Source: Brevibacillus sp042683565
Lineage (GTDB): Bacteria > Bacillota > Bacilli > Brevibacillales > Brevibacillaceae
DNA: 64,000 nt
Assembly (NCBI RefSeq): GCF_042683565.1
Contig: NZ_JBHUJW010000043.1
Location: 496,001 to 560,000, forward strand
Reading direction: 5' to 3'
The notes under the pieces: generated by a model
What the model was told of the DNA's origin: nothing
The model's database searches: none
What the model saw: only the letters and a program-made list of their open reading frames with translations
Program-made: the position numbers and the translations under genes
Part shown: piece by piece, positions 55,001-62,752 of the stretch
Position numbering within the stretch: position 1 is the stretch's first letter
How the letters are laid out: each line of letters opens with the position of its first letter

Positions 55001-55203
55001 CAGGTAACGAGACACAAGCGCCGATGGGCATTACCGTCATCTTCGGTTTGAGCTTTGCTACGCTGATCACGCTCGTACTGGTGCCTGTCGTGACGTCCTG
55101 GTTCGATGACCGAGGCAAAAAACGCCGCGAGAAGCGCGCATTGCGCAAAGCGAAAAAAGAAGCCAGGAAAAAAGCCAAAAACGCTCCCGCTCTGGAAGTG
55201 TAG
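52063..55203 (+). CDS. RND-family efflux permease (AcrB/SwrC type)
   Basis: 1046 residues, 12 membrane segments with two large extracellular loops. The N-terminus LSIKRPVTMIMLTVAVLIFG, the TM4 proton-relay block GLGSLIDFAVVMLEN and the second-half block LIGLVVNNAIVLIDY are diagnostic of the HAE family; in Bacillus the homologue SwrC exports surfactin and detergents. TTG start with AGAGGTGAGG upstream. The cytoplasmic tail is Lys/Arg-rich. The membrane-fusion gene follows after 28 bp. As expected for a Gram-positive, no TolC gene is present. Confidence 0.94.
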   Translation: MNLSELSIKRPVTMIMLTVAVLIFGFVSLPRLAIDLMPDLNFPVAVVVTSVDGGSPSEVEKLVTKPIENALGTVSDLDSISSVSVEGASQVILLFNWGTDLDQATLDMREKVDQVRGMLPDTAHAPRVLRIDPNSQPILQFALTGEQDVNKLKSLAEDLIQSRLERIDGVASASLNGGQDRIIDVIVDPAKLSAYGLTLDQISQSLSSSNLSGSAGSVREGDGKLNIRVQGEFANVDEIAMTPISVGGGGSIRLSDIAQVNDTTEDVTQLSYVNGKPSLGISITKASGGNTIEVADEVKKEMEKIKKDLPANIQVTTTLDTSTYIKDSIYTTAEHALLGGLVGIFLLFFFLGSFQSMLIAIIVLPVSIVATFLLMYMTGQTINLISLSGLTLGLGSLIDFAVVMLENIFRQREKGKGMMEAALVGSKEVGTAVMASALAQICVFLPIALTQGIAAELFGPLALTVVFSHIAALVFSLLLVPMLSSRILKKVPDHANRKNYKGINPVIWFNIGFHKVEKGYQKLLDWALGHRKTVMITAVVMMIGSLALTPLIGAEFIPSMDQGQISISIKMPNGTVLAETEKVAKQVEAIVNQVPEKDIVATSIGSSGSPLASTLSSNQATITLKLVDVTKRHRSSNDVVMDLQAKLKSIPGPEITVSAAQGMSTGSPIELTVRGDDLDVLKDISGIIKGEVESVPGTSNVTTSLEESRQEFEVKVNAEKASLYGLTTGQILSSVRTSFQGQTVTKYRTGDDEIDIKLQLPENYQEDINYLNNLRISAPGGAQVALSSVATISKVDVPLTINRSNMTREVKITSDLAGRDLNSVSKEIQAKIDKLNLPDGYKLEFGGQSQDMAESFGSLALAIVLSVVLVYMVMASQFESLYSPFIIMFSVPPTVTGVLLGLLVTGTPISVSVLIGYILLIGLVVNNAIVLIDYINQLRAQGWELRDAILHAGPIRLRPILMTTLTTILAIGPLAFAGGSGNETQAPMGITVIFGLSFATLITLVLVPVVTSWFDDRGKKRREKRALRKAKKEARKKAKNAPALEV

Positions 55204-55231
55204 TTCGTTTGTGGGATTAGGAGGGACATAT

Positions 55232-56464
55232 ATGAACAAAGTAGGTAAACCCGTCATTCTCGCGTTACTCGCCATCAGCTTGGTGGCAGGTTGTTCCAGC
55301 CTGCAAGCCGCGCAGACGCCTACAGAAAAGACGGAGTCAGTAACCCCTGTACAAGTAGAGCAAGTGACGACGGGTACAGTCAGCTCAGAGTCCGGGCTGA
55401 CTGCGAAGCTGGCGCCAAGCGAGGAAGTGCAGGTGTCGGCAAAAGTCAGCGGCAAAATTACGTCGCTCCCTGTCAAACTGGGTCAGTATGTAAACAAAGG
55501 ACAGCTGCTCTTCAAAATCGACGAACAGGATCTGGCGAACAGCGTGCAACAGGCAGAGGCAGCTTACCGTGTCGCCCAGGCGAACCTGAAGCAGTCGAAC
55601 AGCAACTCTGAACAAGGTCTGGTGCAAGCGAAAAACAGCTTGAAGCAGGCCGAACAAGCACTGGCGGACGCGAAGCTGAATCAGCAGCGCATGCAGCAGC
55701 TGTTCACACAAGGAGCAATCTCCTCCCAACAACTGGAACAAGCGAACACGCAGCTGACCAATGCGCAGACATCCTATGCGAATGCGCAGCAGAACCTGCA
55801 GGCTGCCCAGCAAAAAACAGGAACACAAGTATCCGAGGCTTCGGTGAACCAGTCGGCAGTGAGCCTGCAAAATGCCCGCGAACAGCTGGCAAACGCCACG
55901 GTCACCGCCCCGATCAGCGGATTTGTTTCCAGTGTAAACGGAGCCGTCGGACAAATGGCAGGACAGCAGCCGGTTGTCGTCATCGTGAACACGAATCCGC
56001 TCCTGGTGAAAGCAAACCTGTCGGAAGCCGACATTACCAAGGTGAAAGTGGGCACGAGCGTAAAAGTCAACATCCAGTCGACCGGCCAAACGATTGATGC
56101 TAAGGTAACAGCGGTCAGCCCGGTGATGGATTCCGCTCTCAAGGCTTACCCGGTCGAGATTACGATTCCGAATCTGGACAACGCGTTGAAGTCCGACATG
56201 GTGGTCAATGTGACATTTCCGAATGAAACGGCCGGCCAAAAGGACAGCCTGGTCATCTCCCGCAAAGCTGTATTTGACCGCGAAGGCAAGCAATACGTCT
56301 TCAAAATCGAAGGCGGCGTAGCCAAACAGATAGAAATTCAGACAGGTGTCGGCACCAGCGACAAGATCGAAGTCGTATCCGGCCTGTCCGCGGGCGATAC
56401 CATCGTTGTCAAAGGGCAAACCTTGTTGTCAGACGGCGGAAAAGTAAGCATCCAAAAACAATAG
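55232..56464 (+). CDS. RND efflux membrane-fusion lipoprotein (HlyD/AcrA type)
   Basis: 410 residues. Lipobox VAGC after a short signal peptide, barrel-sandwich/lipoyl half (VSAKVSGKITSLPVKLGQYVNKG), an alpha-helical hairpin with many Gln/Asn (~100-200), second lipoyl half (ATVTAPISGFVSSVNGAVG), and beta-barrel. It would anchor outside the membrane and complete the pump encoded upstream. ATG 55232 follows TAGGAGGG. Ends at a terminator. Confidence 0.92.
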   Translation: MNKVGKPVILALLAISLVAGCSSLQAAQTPTEKTESVTPVQVEQVTTGTVSSESGLTAKLAPSEEVQVSAKVSGKITSLPVKLGQYVNKGQLLFKIDEQDLANSVQQAEAAYRVAQANLKQSNSNSEQGLVQAKNSLKQAEQALADAKLNQQRMQQLFTQGAISSQQLEQANTQLTNAQTSYANAQQNLQAAQQKTGTQVSEASVNQSAVSLQNAREQLANATVTAPISGFVSSVNGAVGQMAGQQPVVVIVNTNPLLVKANLSEADITKVKVGTSVKVNIQSTGQTIDAKVTAVSPVMDSALKAYPVEITIPNLDNALKSDMVVNVTFPNETAGQKDSLVISRKAVFDREGKQYVFKIEGGVAKQIEIQTGVGTSDKIEVVSGLSAGDTIVVKGQTLLSDGGKVSIQKQ

Positions 56465-56492
56465 CCGATCCAAGCGGATGAGGCGAAAGCTG

Positions 56493-56519
56493 GAGGCGGA
56501 GCATTTCCGCCTCTTTTTG
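56493..56519 (+). terminator. Terminator after the RND unit
   Basis: GAGGCGGA pairs with TCCGCCTC over five bases, then TTTTT. The next ~280 bases (56520-56800) hold no gene that I can recognise. Confidence 0.88.
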
Positions 56520-56801
56520 TTTGCCCGCAAAGGATTTATCGTGTCTCTGCAGGGAAGTCTCACTGTCAGGATGGGAATGCTGGAAGTAATTTGTAGTTAA
56601 ACTTTTGGAGCATGAGTAATCAATGAATGATCGGGGCAGAAGTCGGAATTTCCCAACAGTTCAGACTTCAAGTCGCTTTCCTGTTGCAGCGGGGAGAAGC
56701 AGGTAAAAGTACGCTAAGCTCCTTATATTACCAGATTTGGTATCTGCGCAATCGTCGTTGTTCGGGAAATATTACATGAGTTGCGAAGAATGAAATAATG
56801 A

Positions 56802-56830
56802 TTGACGAAAACGTTTTCAGTTGTTATGTT
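56802..56830 (+). promoter_or_regulatory. Promoter with internal cre-like palindrome
   Basis: TTGACG at 56802-56807 and TATGTT at 56825-56830, 17 bp apart. Between them CGAAAACGTTTTCA (56806-56819) fits the cre pattern except for the first base and has a perfect GAAAACGTTTTC core, so repression by CcpA or another LacI-type protein is likely. Confidence 0.6.
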
Positions 56831-56876
56831 TATATAAAATATATAATCTATCAATCATTTGGGGGTATCGTTGTAC

Positions 56877-58073
56877 ATGAAGAAAAACACTCGCCTGTTA
56901 TTGGTTTCCCTGCTGGTTGGATCTCTCGTTGCCGGATGCGGCAAGGCCGGAGCTCCGGCATCTACAGAGAGCAGTTCGGGCAGCAGCAGCGGTTCTACCG
57001 TCATCAAGATTGCGACACAAAGCCCGTTGTCTGGAGCGCAGTCGCTGGAAGGGGACGGTATCAGAATGGGGGCGCAATTGGCGGTGCAAGATCGCGCCGA
57101 GGACTTCAAAAAGCTGGGCTTTGACATTCAACTGTTCCCGCAAGACGATCAGGCGGACCCTAAAATCGGGGTATCCAACGCCGAAATGCTGATCTCCGAC
57201 CCGGATGTGTACGCTGTCATCGGCCACTACAACACTGGTGTCGCGATTCCTGCCTCTGTCAAATACGAGGAAGGCCATCTGGCCATGGTTTCCCCGGCGA
57301 ATACGGGCGTAGAACTGACAGAAGACGGCAAAAAGAGCGTAAACCGGCTCGTGGCGCGTAACGACCAGATCGCTCCTGCTGCGGCGAAATACGCCAAAGA
57401 CAAAATGGGTGCAAAGACAGTATTCCTCGCCCACGACAAGACATCTTACGGACAAGGCTTGGCTGACGAAGTGCGCAAAGCGTTCAAAGACCTGGGTGTA
57501 ACCGAAGTCGGCTACGAAGGTGTAACCGCAGGGGAGAAAGACTACAGCCCCATCGTGAACCAGATCATCGCGAAAAATCCGGACCTGGTCTTTTTCGGCG
57601 GTATGTACGCTGAGTTGGGCATCATCGCGAAGCAGGCGAGAGAAAAAGGCTTCACAGGCAAGTTCATGGGCGGCGAAGGACTGGAGTCGAACGATATGTA
57701 CAAAATTGCGGGTCCAGCTGCGGAAGGAATCGTATACGCTACCGTCGTAAGCGACATTCGCTCGGAAGAAGCTGGCAAGCAATGGGTCGAGAAGTTCAAG
57801 ACTGCGTTCAACAAAGAGCCGGGCGCATTTTCTCCATTCGCCTATGATGCGACTCTCGTAGCCCTGAATGGCCTCGAGAAAGCGATCAAAGACAACGGCG
57901 GCAAAAAGCCGACACGCGAGCAAGTAGAAGCGGCAATCCGTGCGACTACCGATTTCAACGGCTTGTTCACGAAAGTTTCCTTCGATGAGAAGGGCGACAA
58001 CAAGCATTCGCAAGTGTACATTTACCAATATGGAAAAGACAAAGCCGAATTTATCGGCAAGGCAACGGAGTAA
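56877..58073 (+). CDS. Branched-chain amino-acid-type ABC transporter binding lipoprotein
   Basis: 398 residues, LivJ/LivK-like Peripla_BP_6 receptor. Lipobox VAGC, Ser/Gly linker, then KIATQSPLSGAQSLEGDGIRMGAQ, VIGHYNTGVAIPASVKYEEG, and DYSPIVNQIIAKNPDLVFFGG. The ligand could be Leu/Ile/Val, another amino acid or an amide. ATG 56877 follows GGGGGT by ten bases. No permease or ATPase genes are adjacent; a terminator follows, so it is an orphan receptor. Confidence 0.92.
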   Translation: MKKNTRLLLVSLLVGSLVAGCGKAGAPASTESSSGSSSGSTVIKIATQSPLSGAQSLEGDGIRMGAQLAVQDRAEDFKKLGFDIQLFPQDDQADPKIGVSNAEMLISDPDVYAVIGHYNTGVAIPASVKYEEGHLAMVSPANTGVELTEDGKKSVNRLVARNDQIAPAAAKYAKDKMGAKTVFLAHDKTSYGQGLADEVRKAFKDLGVTEVGYEGVTAGEKDYSPIVNQIIAKNPDLVFFGGMYAELGIIAKQAREKGFTGKFMGGEGLESNDMYKIAGPAAEGIVYATVVSDIRSEEAGKQWVEKFKTAFNKEPGAFSPFAYDATLVALNGLEKAIKDNGGKKPTREQVEAAIRATTDFNGLFTKVSFDEKGDNKHSQVYIYQYGKDKAEFIGKATE

Positions 58074-58083
58074 TCCCTGCAAC

Positions 58084-58126
58084 AGCAAAAGGCGTTTGTT
58101 CGACTGCGAACAGGCGCCTTTTGCTA
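58084..58126 (+). terminator. Terminator after the orphan receptor gene
   Basis: AGCAAAAGGCG pairs with CGCCTTTTGCT; the inner TTTGTTCG/CGAACAG lengthens the stem. Confidence 0.85.
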
Positions 58127-58212
58127 TGTCGCGGCTGGTGCTGGCGGTTACATAATAAACCTTACGTTAACAAAAATTGTCACGATTTTGGGGCAAAGTG
58201 CTCCCTCCGCTT

Positions 58213-58239
58213 TTGACATCAGGGAAGTTCCGCTACAAT
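58213..58239 (+). promoter_or_regulatory. Probable promoter of the ccdA-resA-like unit
   Basis: TTGACA at 58213-58218 and TACAAT at 58234-58239; the spacer is short (15 bp). Confidence 0.5.
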
Positions 58240-58276
58240 AAGGTAGATAGTGGATGAAACAACCTCGGAGGTAAGT

Positions 58277-58987
58277 ATGACTGGAAATTTGTCCGTTCTG
58301 CTCGCTTTTGGCGCCGGCTTTCTCTCCTTTATATCGCCTTGCTGTCTGCCGCTCTACCCGTCCTTTTTGTCATACATAACCGGGATTACCGTCGATGAAG
58401 TAAAAAAGGGAAGAACCGTCTTCCAAAAACAGGCCTTGCTGCACACTTTGTTTTTCATTATCGGGTTTTCCATTATTTTCATCGCCCTTGGTTTGTCCAC
58501 TTCCTGGATCGGCAGCCTGTTCGAGAACCAGAAGGAACTGATTCGCCAGCTTGGCGGCATTTTGCTCGCAATCATCGGTCTCGTCATGCTCCAGGTGTTC
58601 AAGATGGACTGGATGATGCGCTCGTTCAAGATCGATTTAAAATCCCGTCCGTTGGGGTATACTGGGTCCATACTGGTAGGGATGACGTATGCTGCTGGAT
58701 GGACGCCTTGCGTTGGCCCGATTCTTTCGGGGATTATCGTGCTAGGGGTGACGGACCCGTCGCGTGCCCTGGCTTATACGCTTGCTTACACGTTGGGGTT
58801 CGCCATTCCGTTTTTCGTCATGACGTTTTTTATCAGCAAGGTTAGTGCGATCGTCAAATACTCCGACCAGTTCATGAAGGTCGGCGGCGTTGTCATGATC
58901 CTGTTTGGCGTGCTGCTGTACACCGATAAGCTGACGGACATTACACGCGTATTGATTCAACTGTTTGGCGGCTTTACGGGATTTTGA
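58277..58987 (+). CDS. ccdA: CcdA-type thiol-disulfide transmembrane protein
   Basis: 236 residues, six membrane segments. It carries electrons across the membrane to extracytoplasmic thioredoxins for cytochrome c maturation or spore functions. The two redox-active Cys regions are FISPCCLPLYP (TM1) and AGWTPCVGPILSG (TM4). ATG 58277 follows TCGGAGG; the upstream GTG at 58250 lacks a site. The thioredoxin gene begins 23 bp after it. Confidence 0.92.
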   Translation: MTGNLSVLLAFGAGFLSFISPCCLPLYPSFLSYITGITVDEVKKGRTVFQKQALLHTLFFIIGFSIIFIALGLSTSWIGSLFENQKELIRQLGGILLAIIGLVMLQVFKMDWMMRSFKIDLKSRPLGYTGSILVGMTYAAGWTPCVGPILSGIIVLGVTDPSRALAYTLAYTLGFAIPFFVMTFFISKVSAIVKYSDQFMKVGGVVMILFGVLLYTDKLTDITRVLIQLFGGFTGF

Positions 58988-59010
58988 TCGAGCGAAGCAG
59001 AGGTGGCGAG

Positions 59011-59550
59011 ATGAACAAACTGGCACTGGCGTTGCTGGTGACTGTCGGTCTCGGCATTGCCGTCTGGCAGGAACCAAAGGATACCGTCGCCGTCGTAACA
59101 GAGGTGCAAAAGCCACAGGTCGGCTACGTGGCCCCTTATTTTTCCTTGAAGGCTCTGGACAATCAGGTGTACAAGGTCGAGGGTAAGCGAAGCAAGCCTG
59201 TCGTTCTCAACTTCTGGGCCTCCTGGTGCGGACCGTGCCGCATGGAGGCTCCGGATCTGCAAAAGCTGTATGAGAAATATAAAGACCAGATTGATTTTTA
59301 CGGCATCAATGTGACGACAAGCGACAGTCCAGAGGCCGCTGCGGCGTTCGTTTCGGCGTACAAGCTGACCTTCCCGATCCCTATGGATGTGGCGGGCACC
59401 GTCTCCGACCTGTACTTGATCCAGGCTTTCCCGACGACGTATGTGGTCGATACCCAAGGGATCATCCGCAAGAAAATCATCGGCATGATCGACGCCGGTA
59501 CGCTGGAGTTGGAACTGCGACAGCTTCTGGCCCAACAACCGCAGCAATGA
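59011..59550 (+). CDS. Membrane-anchored thioredoxin-like protein (TlpA/ResA type)
   Basis: 179 residues. An N-terminal hydrophobic anchor (LALALLVTVGLGIAVW) is followed by an extracytoplasmic thioredoxin fold with WCGPC at 72-76 (NFWASWCGPCRME) and the cis-Pro region AFPTTYVVD. It would receive electrons from the CcdA encoded just upstream and reduce apocytochrome c or other cell-surface disulfides. ATG 59011 follows AGGTGGCGAG. Confidence 0.9.
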   Translation: MNKLALALLVTVGLGIAVWQEPKDTVAVVTEVQKPQVGYVAPYFSLKALDNQVYKVEGKRSKPVVLNFWASWCGPCRMEAPDLQKLYEKYKDQIDFYGINVTTSDSPEAAAAFVSAYKLTFPIPMDVAGTVSDLYLIQAFPTTYVVDTQGIIRKKIIGMIDAGTLELELRQLLAQQPQQ

Positions 59551-59761
59551 AGAACAGAGCGCTGTGTGAATAAAAAGTAGCGCTTTTCCTGCGCACCGAA
59601 GCCAGCTTTTTCTCGCCGGAATAACCGATGGATAGCTGTCCTCTGAGCCCGGTGGCCGTGCCCAAAATCGCAGCAGGTTCCTTGTTTTGTACAGTTGCCT
59701 AAGGAACAGGGTTGTTCTCCTACATAGACTGGAGTGATCCAGGGCTAAGGGAGGAGATCAG

Positions 59762-59959
59762 ATGGCCAAGGGAAAGAAAATCAAAAAGAAAAATTCGCGG
59801 CAGCATCCCAATCAATTGAACTTGAAGATGGTGACGTCTTCCACTTGTCAGGTGTGCAAGCAACAATGTGCCCGGGGGTTGGCATATCTCGAAAAAATGT
59901 CCCAGCCCGGCGAGATCGGATTCGGAGTTCCTTGCATCCTCACGAGACAGCAGTCTTGA
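59762..59959 (+). CDS. Small basic protein with cysteine cluster, 65 aa
   Basis: Unrecognised. The Lys-rich N-terminus (MAKGKKIKKKNSRQ) is followed by TCQVCKQQC and a C-terminal PC, giving four cysteines that could bind zinc. AAGGGAGGAGAT precedes the ATG. It ends before a clear terminator, which supports it being a real gene. The 211 bases before it hold nothing recognised. Confidence 0.7.
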   Translation: MAKGKKIKKKNSRQHPNQLNLKMVTSSTCQVCKQQCARGLAYLEKMSQPGEIGFGVPCILTRQQS

Positions 59960-59989
59960 TGTTTTGACAAGCATAGTACGCAGGTAAGC

Positions 59990-60022
59990 GAATCCCTCTG
60001 GCGGCTCGGAGGGATTGTTTTT
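59990..60022 (+). terminator. Terminator after the 65-aa gene
   Basis: AATCCCTC pairs with GAGGGATT, followed by GTTTTTT. Confidence 0.85.
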
Positions 60023-60136
60023 TGCGATGTGAGCAGGTGCCGGGCTGGTCTGGCTCTCGAAACCCTATGGCAAGCGTCACTGGCATGCATTATACTGAAA
60101 GAACCTGCATTTTGATGAAAAAAGGAGAGTGATTTT

Positions 60137-60289
60137 GTGCGTCCGTTGCAAATTTCGCCCGAAACGGCTTTGAAGCTGGCTGAAAAACTGAATGTTCCAC
60201 TCGAACAGCTGATGCATATGCCGCAGCACATTTTGCTGCAAAAGATGATGGAGCTGGCCAGGAAAGAGGAAGAGGAAAAGAAGGAGTAG
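60137..60289 (+). CDS. yycC: YycC-like protein, 50 aa
   Basis: Translates to a 50-residue protein beginning MRPLQISPETALKLAEKL and containing LMHMPQHILLQKM, which matches my recollection of the conserved YycC family of Bacillus; function unknown. GTG start with AAAGGAGAG nine bases upstream. Small, helical, acidic/basic C-terminus (ARKEEEEKKE). Confidence 0.7.
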   Translation: MRPLQISPETALKLAEKLNVPLEQLMHMPQHILLQKMMELARKEEEEKKE

Positions 60290-60361
60290 CCTTGGGAATC
60301 TGGCGTCCGCCGGGCAGGATTGACGAGAAGACGAAAATGCGTGACGGAAAGGTTGAAGAAC

Positions 60362-60673
60362 ATGCATTACTACGGCAATGAAACGATTATGTCCCTGGAG
60401 CAGGTGCTGCGCGTAAAGCCGTCCGAGGTTCGGATTCTGGAGTGGTTGCGCACGTATGAATATCTGGAAAACAGCGATGGGATTGACGAAGCTGTTCCTT
60501 ACTTTCTGGAAATTAAGGTAGAGGAAGAAGCGGTGTGCATCCGGAAAAATCGGATCACAGACTTTCCGGACTATGCGTGCGAGGAACAGCGCCGCTTTGC
60601 GACGGCAGAAGAAGCGCTCGCCGTGTTCCATCAGTGGGCAAACGAAATTTTGCAAAAAATAGGGAAGTTATAA
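60362..60673 (+). CDS. Hypothetical protein, 103 aa
   Basis: Unrecognised acidic soluble protein (helix-rich, two short beta stretches). ATG 60362 follows GGAAAGGTTGAAG. It is 72 bp after the YycC-like gene in the same direction. No function proposed. Confidence 0.65.
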   Translation: MHYYGNETIMSLEQVLRVKPSEVRILEWLRTYEYLENSDGIDEAVPYFLEIKVEEEAVCIRKNRITDFPDYACEEQRRFATAEEALAVFHQWANEILQKIGKL

Positions 60674-60807
60674 CATCGGTCGCGCCGCACACCCGTGTAA
60701 AAATGGCTGTCATGATCGCCCGATTGCAGGTTCAGTCTTTCTCTGGGGGATAGTAGAAAGAATGGAATATTGCGGGTCAAACTCATGAGGATTTTTACGA
60801 TAGACTC

Positions 60808-60836
60808 TGGACAAGTTTAAGGAAACTATATATAAT
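60808..60836 (+). promoter_or_regulatory. Promoter of tRNA-Gly
   Basis: TGGACA at 60808-60813 and TATAAT at 60831-60836 with a 17-bp spacer, 45 bases before the tRNA. Confidence 0.65.
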
Positions 60837-60881
60837 TAGTAATACATGGGACACGTTATCTTTCTTCAACCGAATGAACAT

Positions 60882-60955
60882 GCGGGTGTAGTTCAATGGT
60901 AGAACTCTAGCTTCCCAAGCTAGCGGCGTGGGTTCGATTCCCATCACCCGCTCCA
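60882..60955 (+). tRNA. tRNA-Gly (anticodon CCC)
   Basis: 74 bases with encoded CCA. The acceptor stem GCGGGTG pairs with CACCCGC; D-arm with TTCAATGGTAGAA; anticodon arm CTAGC-TTCCCAA-GCTAG, so the anticodon is CCC; T-arm GTGGG-TTCGATT-CCCAT. It lies at the left edge of a foreign-looking segment. Confidence 0.95.
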
Positions 60956-60970
60956 TAGTAACAGAGCATG

Positions 60971-60999
60971 AAAACCCTTGAGAGATCAGGGGTTTTTGT
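60971..60999 (+). terminator. Terminator after tRNA-Gly
   Basis: AAAACCCTTGA pairs with TCAGGGGTTTT around a GAGA tetraloop, followed by TGTTTTTGTTT. Confidence 0.8.
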
Positions 61000-61130
61000 T
61001 TTTGTTTGGTCGCGGGAATCGGGGACGAGATGGGGTGAGAAACATCAATTGGGGACGGATTGGGGGTGAGTTTTAGCAATATTCTGCAAAATTCACTTAG
61101 ATACGAACGGATGCGAACGGGAAAAGTGCC

Positions 61131-61164
61131 GTCCAGAAAGCCGGCGTAAACGGACTTTCTGGAC
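61131..61164. repeat. 10-bp inverted repeat inside the tRNA-flanking segment
   Basis: GTCCAGAAAG (61131-61140) and CTTTCTGGAC (61155-61164), perfect arms with a 14-base loop and no T run. Could be an operator, a recombinase site or a transcript hairpin. The stretch 60999-61130 holds nothing I can identify. Confidence 0.5.
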
Positions 61165-61182
61165 AGCTCCTTCGTATTATTA

Positions 61183-61214
61183 GGTCAACCAGAGTTTACT
61201 GGTTGGCCTTTTTT
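61183..61214 (+). terminator. Terminator-like hairpin
   Basis: GGTCAACCAG pairs with CTGGTTGGCC (one G-U), then TTTTTT. No gene precedes it within the segment, so it is probably left over from a lost gene. Confidence 0.7.
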
Positions 61215-61263
61215 CTGGTCGTACTAGGATGGCGGTAGCCGGGAGATATTGCCGCATTGTCTC

Positions 61264-61611
61264 TCAGGTACTCTTATCAGATACGCCTAAGTGCTTTTTC
61301 AATGCCTCCTGAAGGACATGAGAAAAATTCACCTTGTGCTCTTGAGCGAGGTCATCGAGCCACTTGGGAATGGTCAACGTTTTCTTCACGGCGCGATTCT
61401 CCATTTCGTCTCGGAATGGGGGCATCCACGTCTCGATTAAGGTGATGACTTGGCCTGCTTCTGTATCCAATGTAGACAAGGTGGATGGCTCCGGAATCAC
61501 TTCTCCATCTTGCTCTATGCCGTAAAGGTGCAAAGCCATGGCTTCGCGAGCCATACGAAAAGCTTCCTCAGAATTATCTCCGCAAGTAATGCATTTTTCG
61601 GATGCATGTTT
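61264..61611 (-). pseudogene. Truncated HicB-type antitoxin gene
   Basis: The frame encodes CITCGDNSEEAFRMAREAMA, then LHLYGIEQDGEVIPEPS, which is the C-terminal part of the HicB partial-RNase-H fold. A C-terminal DNA-binding-like extension follows (VKKTLTIPKWLDDLAQEHKVN). A TAA at 61612-61614 in the same frame cuts off the N-terminal strands; an internal ATG (61554) would make only 96 residues. No HicA toxin is found beside it. It is therefore probably a decayed antitoxin gene. Confidence 0.65.
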
Positions 61612-61796
61612 TTAACGAAAAACTGATCCGACAGTTGCTGCTCGAGCAAGACGAGAGAGAATCTATGCATTACTTTATCCACAACTGAGTTTTGTCGAAG
61701 GTTGTCGATCGATTGTGCTTGTACAAGTTGGGTGATTTAGATTATTGTGGATTTTGTTGAAAAAATTTTTTTGATTAACGAAGGAGCGCAACGCGT

Positions 61797-62390
61797 ATGA
61801 AAAAAGTATCTTTAATTGCTTTGGCATTGGGAGTGGTTCTTACGGGGTGTAGTGAATCGACTGTACAAAAAGTGGAGCCATCCAAACCAACCGAGAACGC
61901 GCAGGCAAGCCAACCGCAGTCTAAACCTGCGGCCGAGCCAGCATCAGCGACGCAAACCGCAACACCGAAATCCGCAGCACCAGCACCCGCAACGGAGGAG
62001 AATAAAAATGAGCCATTAAAGCTAGGAGAGACGGTGAACTTTGATGGATTAAATATCACTGTCAATAGCGCTAAAGTTGCAAAAGGGAATAAATTCATGA
62101 AACCAAGAAATGGCCAATACGTTATCCTCGATATTACGGTAGAAAATAAATCAGACAAACCAAAGAACGTTTCAACCATGCTTCAGATGAAGCTTCAGGA
62201 TGAGAATGGGTACGCTGAAAACATAACGATTGCTCCAAATACAAAGGGCAGTGTAGACGGCGAAGTAGCTCCTGGCAGGAAAGTACGTGGAGAAGTTGCA
62301 TTTGATATAGCGAAGTCCAAAACTTACGAATTTATCTTTGACAACCCGTTTACAAGTGGTCAAGCAATCTGGAAATTTGAGGCGAAGTAA
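61797..62390 (+). CDS. DUF4352-like lipoprotein
   Basis: 197 residues. Signal peptide with lipobox LTGC, a ~55-residue Pro/Ala/Ser/Gln-rich linker, then a beta-sandwich (residues ~75-197) with the DUF4352 pattern: LGETVNFDGLNITVNSA, GQYVILDITVENKSDKPKNV, VAPGRKVRGEVAFDI. Extracellular; function unknown. AAGGAG lies 10 bases before ATG. Base composition is visibly more A+T-rich than in the rest of the window. It is followed 20 bp later by a membrane-protein gene. Confidence 0.85.
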   Translation: MKKVSLIALALGVVLTGCSESTVQKVEPSKPTENAQASQPQSKPAAEPASATQTATPKSAAPAPATEENKNEPLKLGETVNFDGLNITVNSAKVAKGNKFMKPRNGQYVILDITVENKSDKPKNVSTMLQMKLQDENGYAENITIAPNTKGSVDGEVAPGRKVRGEVAFDIAKSKTYEFIFDNPFTSGQAIWKFEAK

Positions 62391-62410
62391 GAAGAAAGGA
62401 GAGTGTCAAT

Positions 62411-62752
62411 ATGTTTGCGCTTGGACTTATTGCTGGCATTTTTGGAGTGATTTCCGCGGTTCTTGCGATGTTTATTGGGGGTGTGGGTGAAGCTCTCAAT
62501 GCCAATGGGGCATCTACCGTATCTGGATTAGGCATGGCTGCTTTGCTTTTCAGTATTCTTGGAATCATCGCTGCCGCTATTTCTAAATCAAAGACAAAAC
62601 TGGCAGGATGGTTGATGCTCGTTGCTGGTGTAGGAGGTTTTATCTCGGTATCACTCTTCTACATACTTTCTGGCATACTGTTTGTCGTGGGCGGGCTTAT
62701 GGGGATCTTCTCAAAGAAAAAATCCAATCAAAATCAAGGCACAACAGCGTGA
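62411..62752 (+). CDS. DUF4064-like small membrane protein
   Basis: 113 residues, three to four hydrophobic helices (AGIFGVISAVLAMFIGG, AALLFSILGIIAAAI, LMLVAGVGGFISVSLFYIL) and a Lys/Gln tail, as in DUF4064 proteins. Function unknown. AAAGGAGAG precedes the ATG. It forms a two-gene unit with the lipoprotein and has the same A+T-rich character. Confidence 0.75.
   Translation: MFALGLIAGIFGVISAVLAMFIGGVGEALNANGASTVSGLGMAALLFSILGIIAAAISKSKTKLAGWLMLVAGVGGFISVSLFYILSGILFVVGGLMGIFSKKKSNQNQGTTA

Noticed and set aside
60795..61079. Minus-strand open frame containing MGIEPTPLAWEARVLPLNYTR
   Set aside because: This is the antisense translation of tRNA-Gly, a well-known spurious protein; no ribosome site and no protein-like remainder.
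61631..61687. Short plus-strand frame (LIRQLLLEQDERES) between HicB relic and lipoprotein
   Set aside because: Only about 20 codons with no start signal; could be debris of a lost gene but cannot be assigned.
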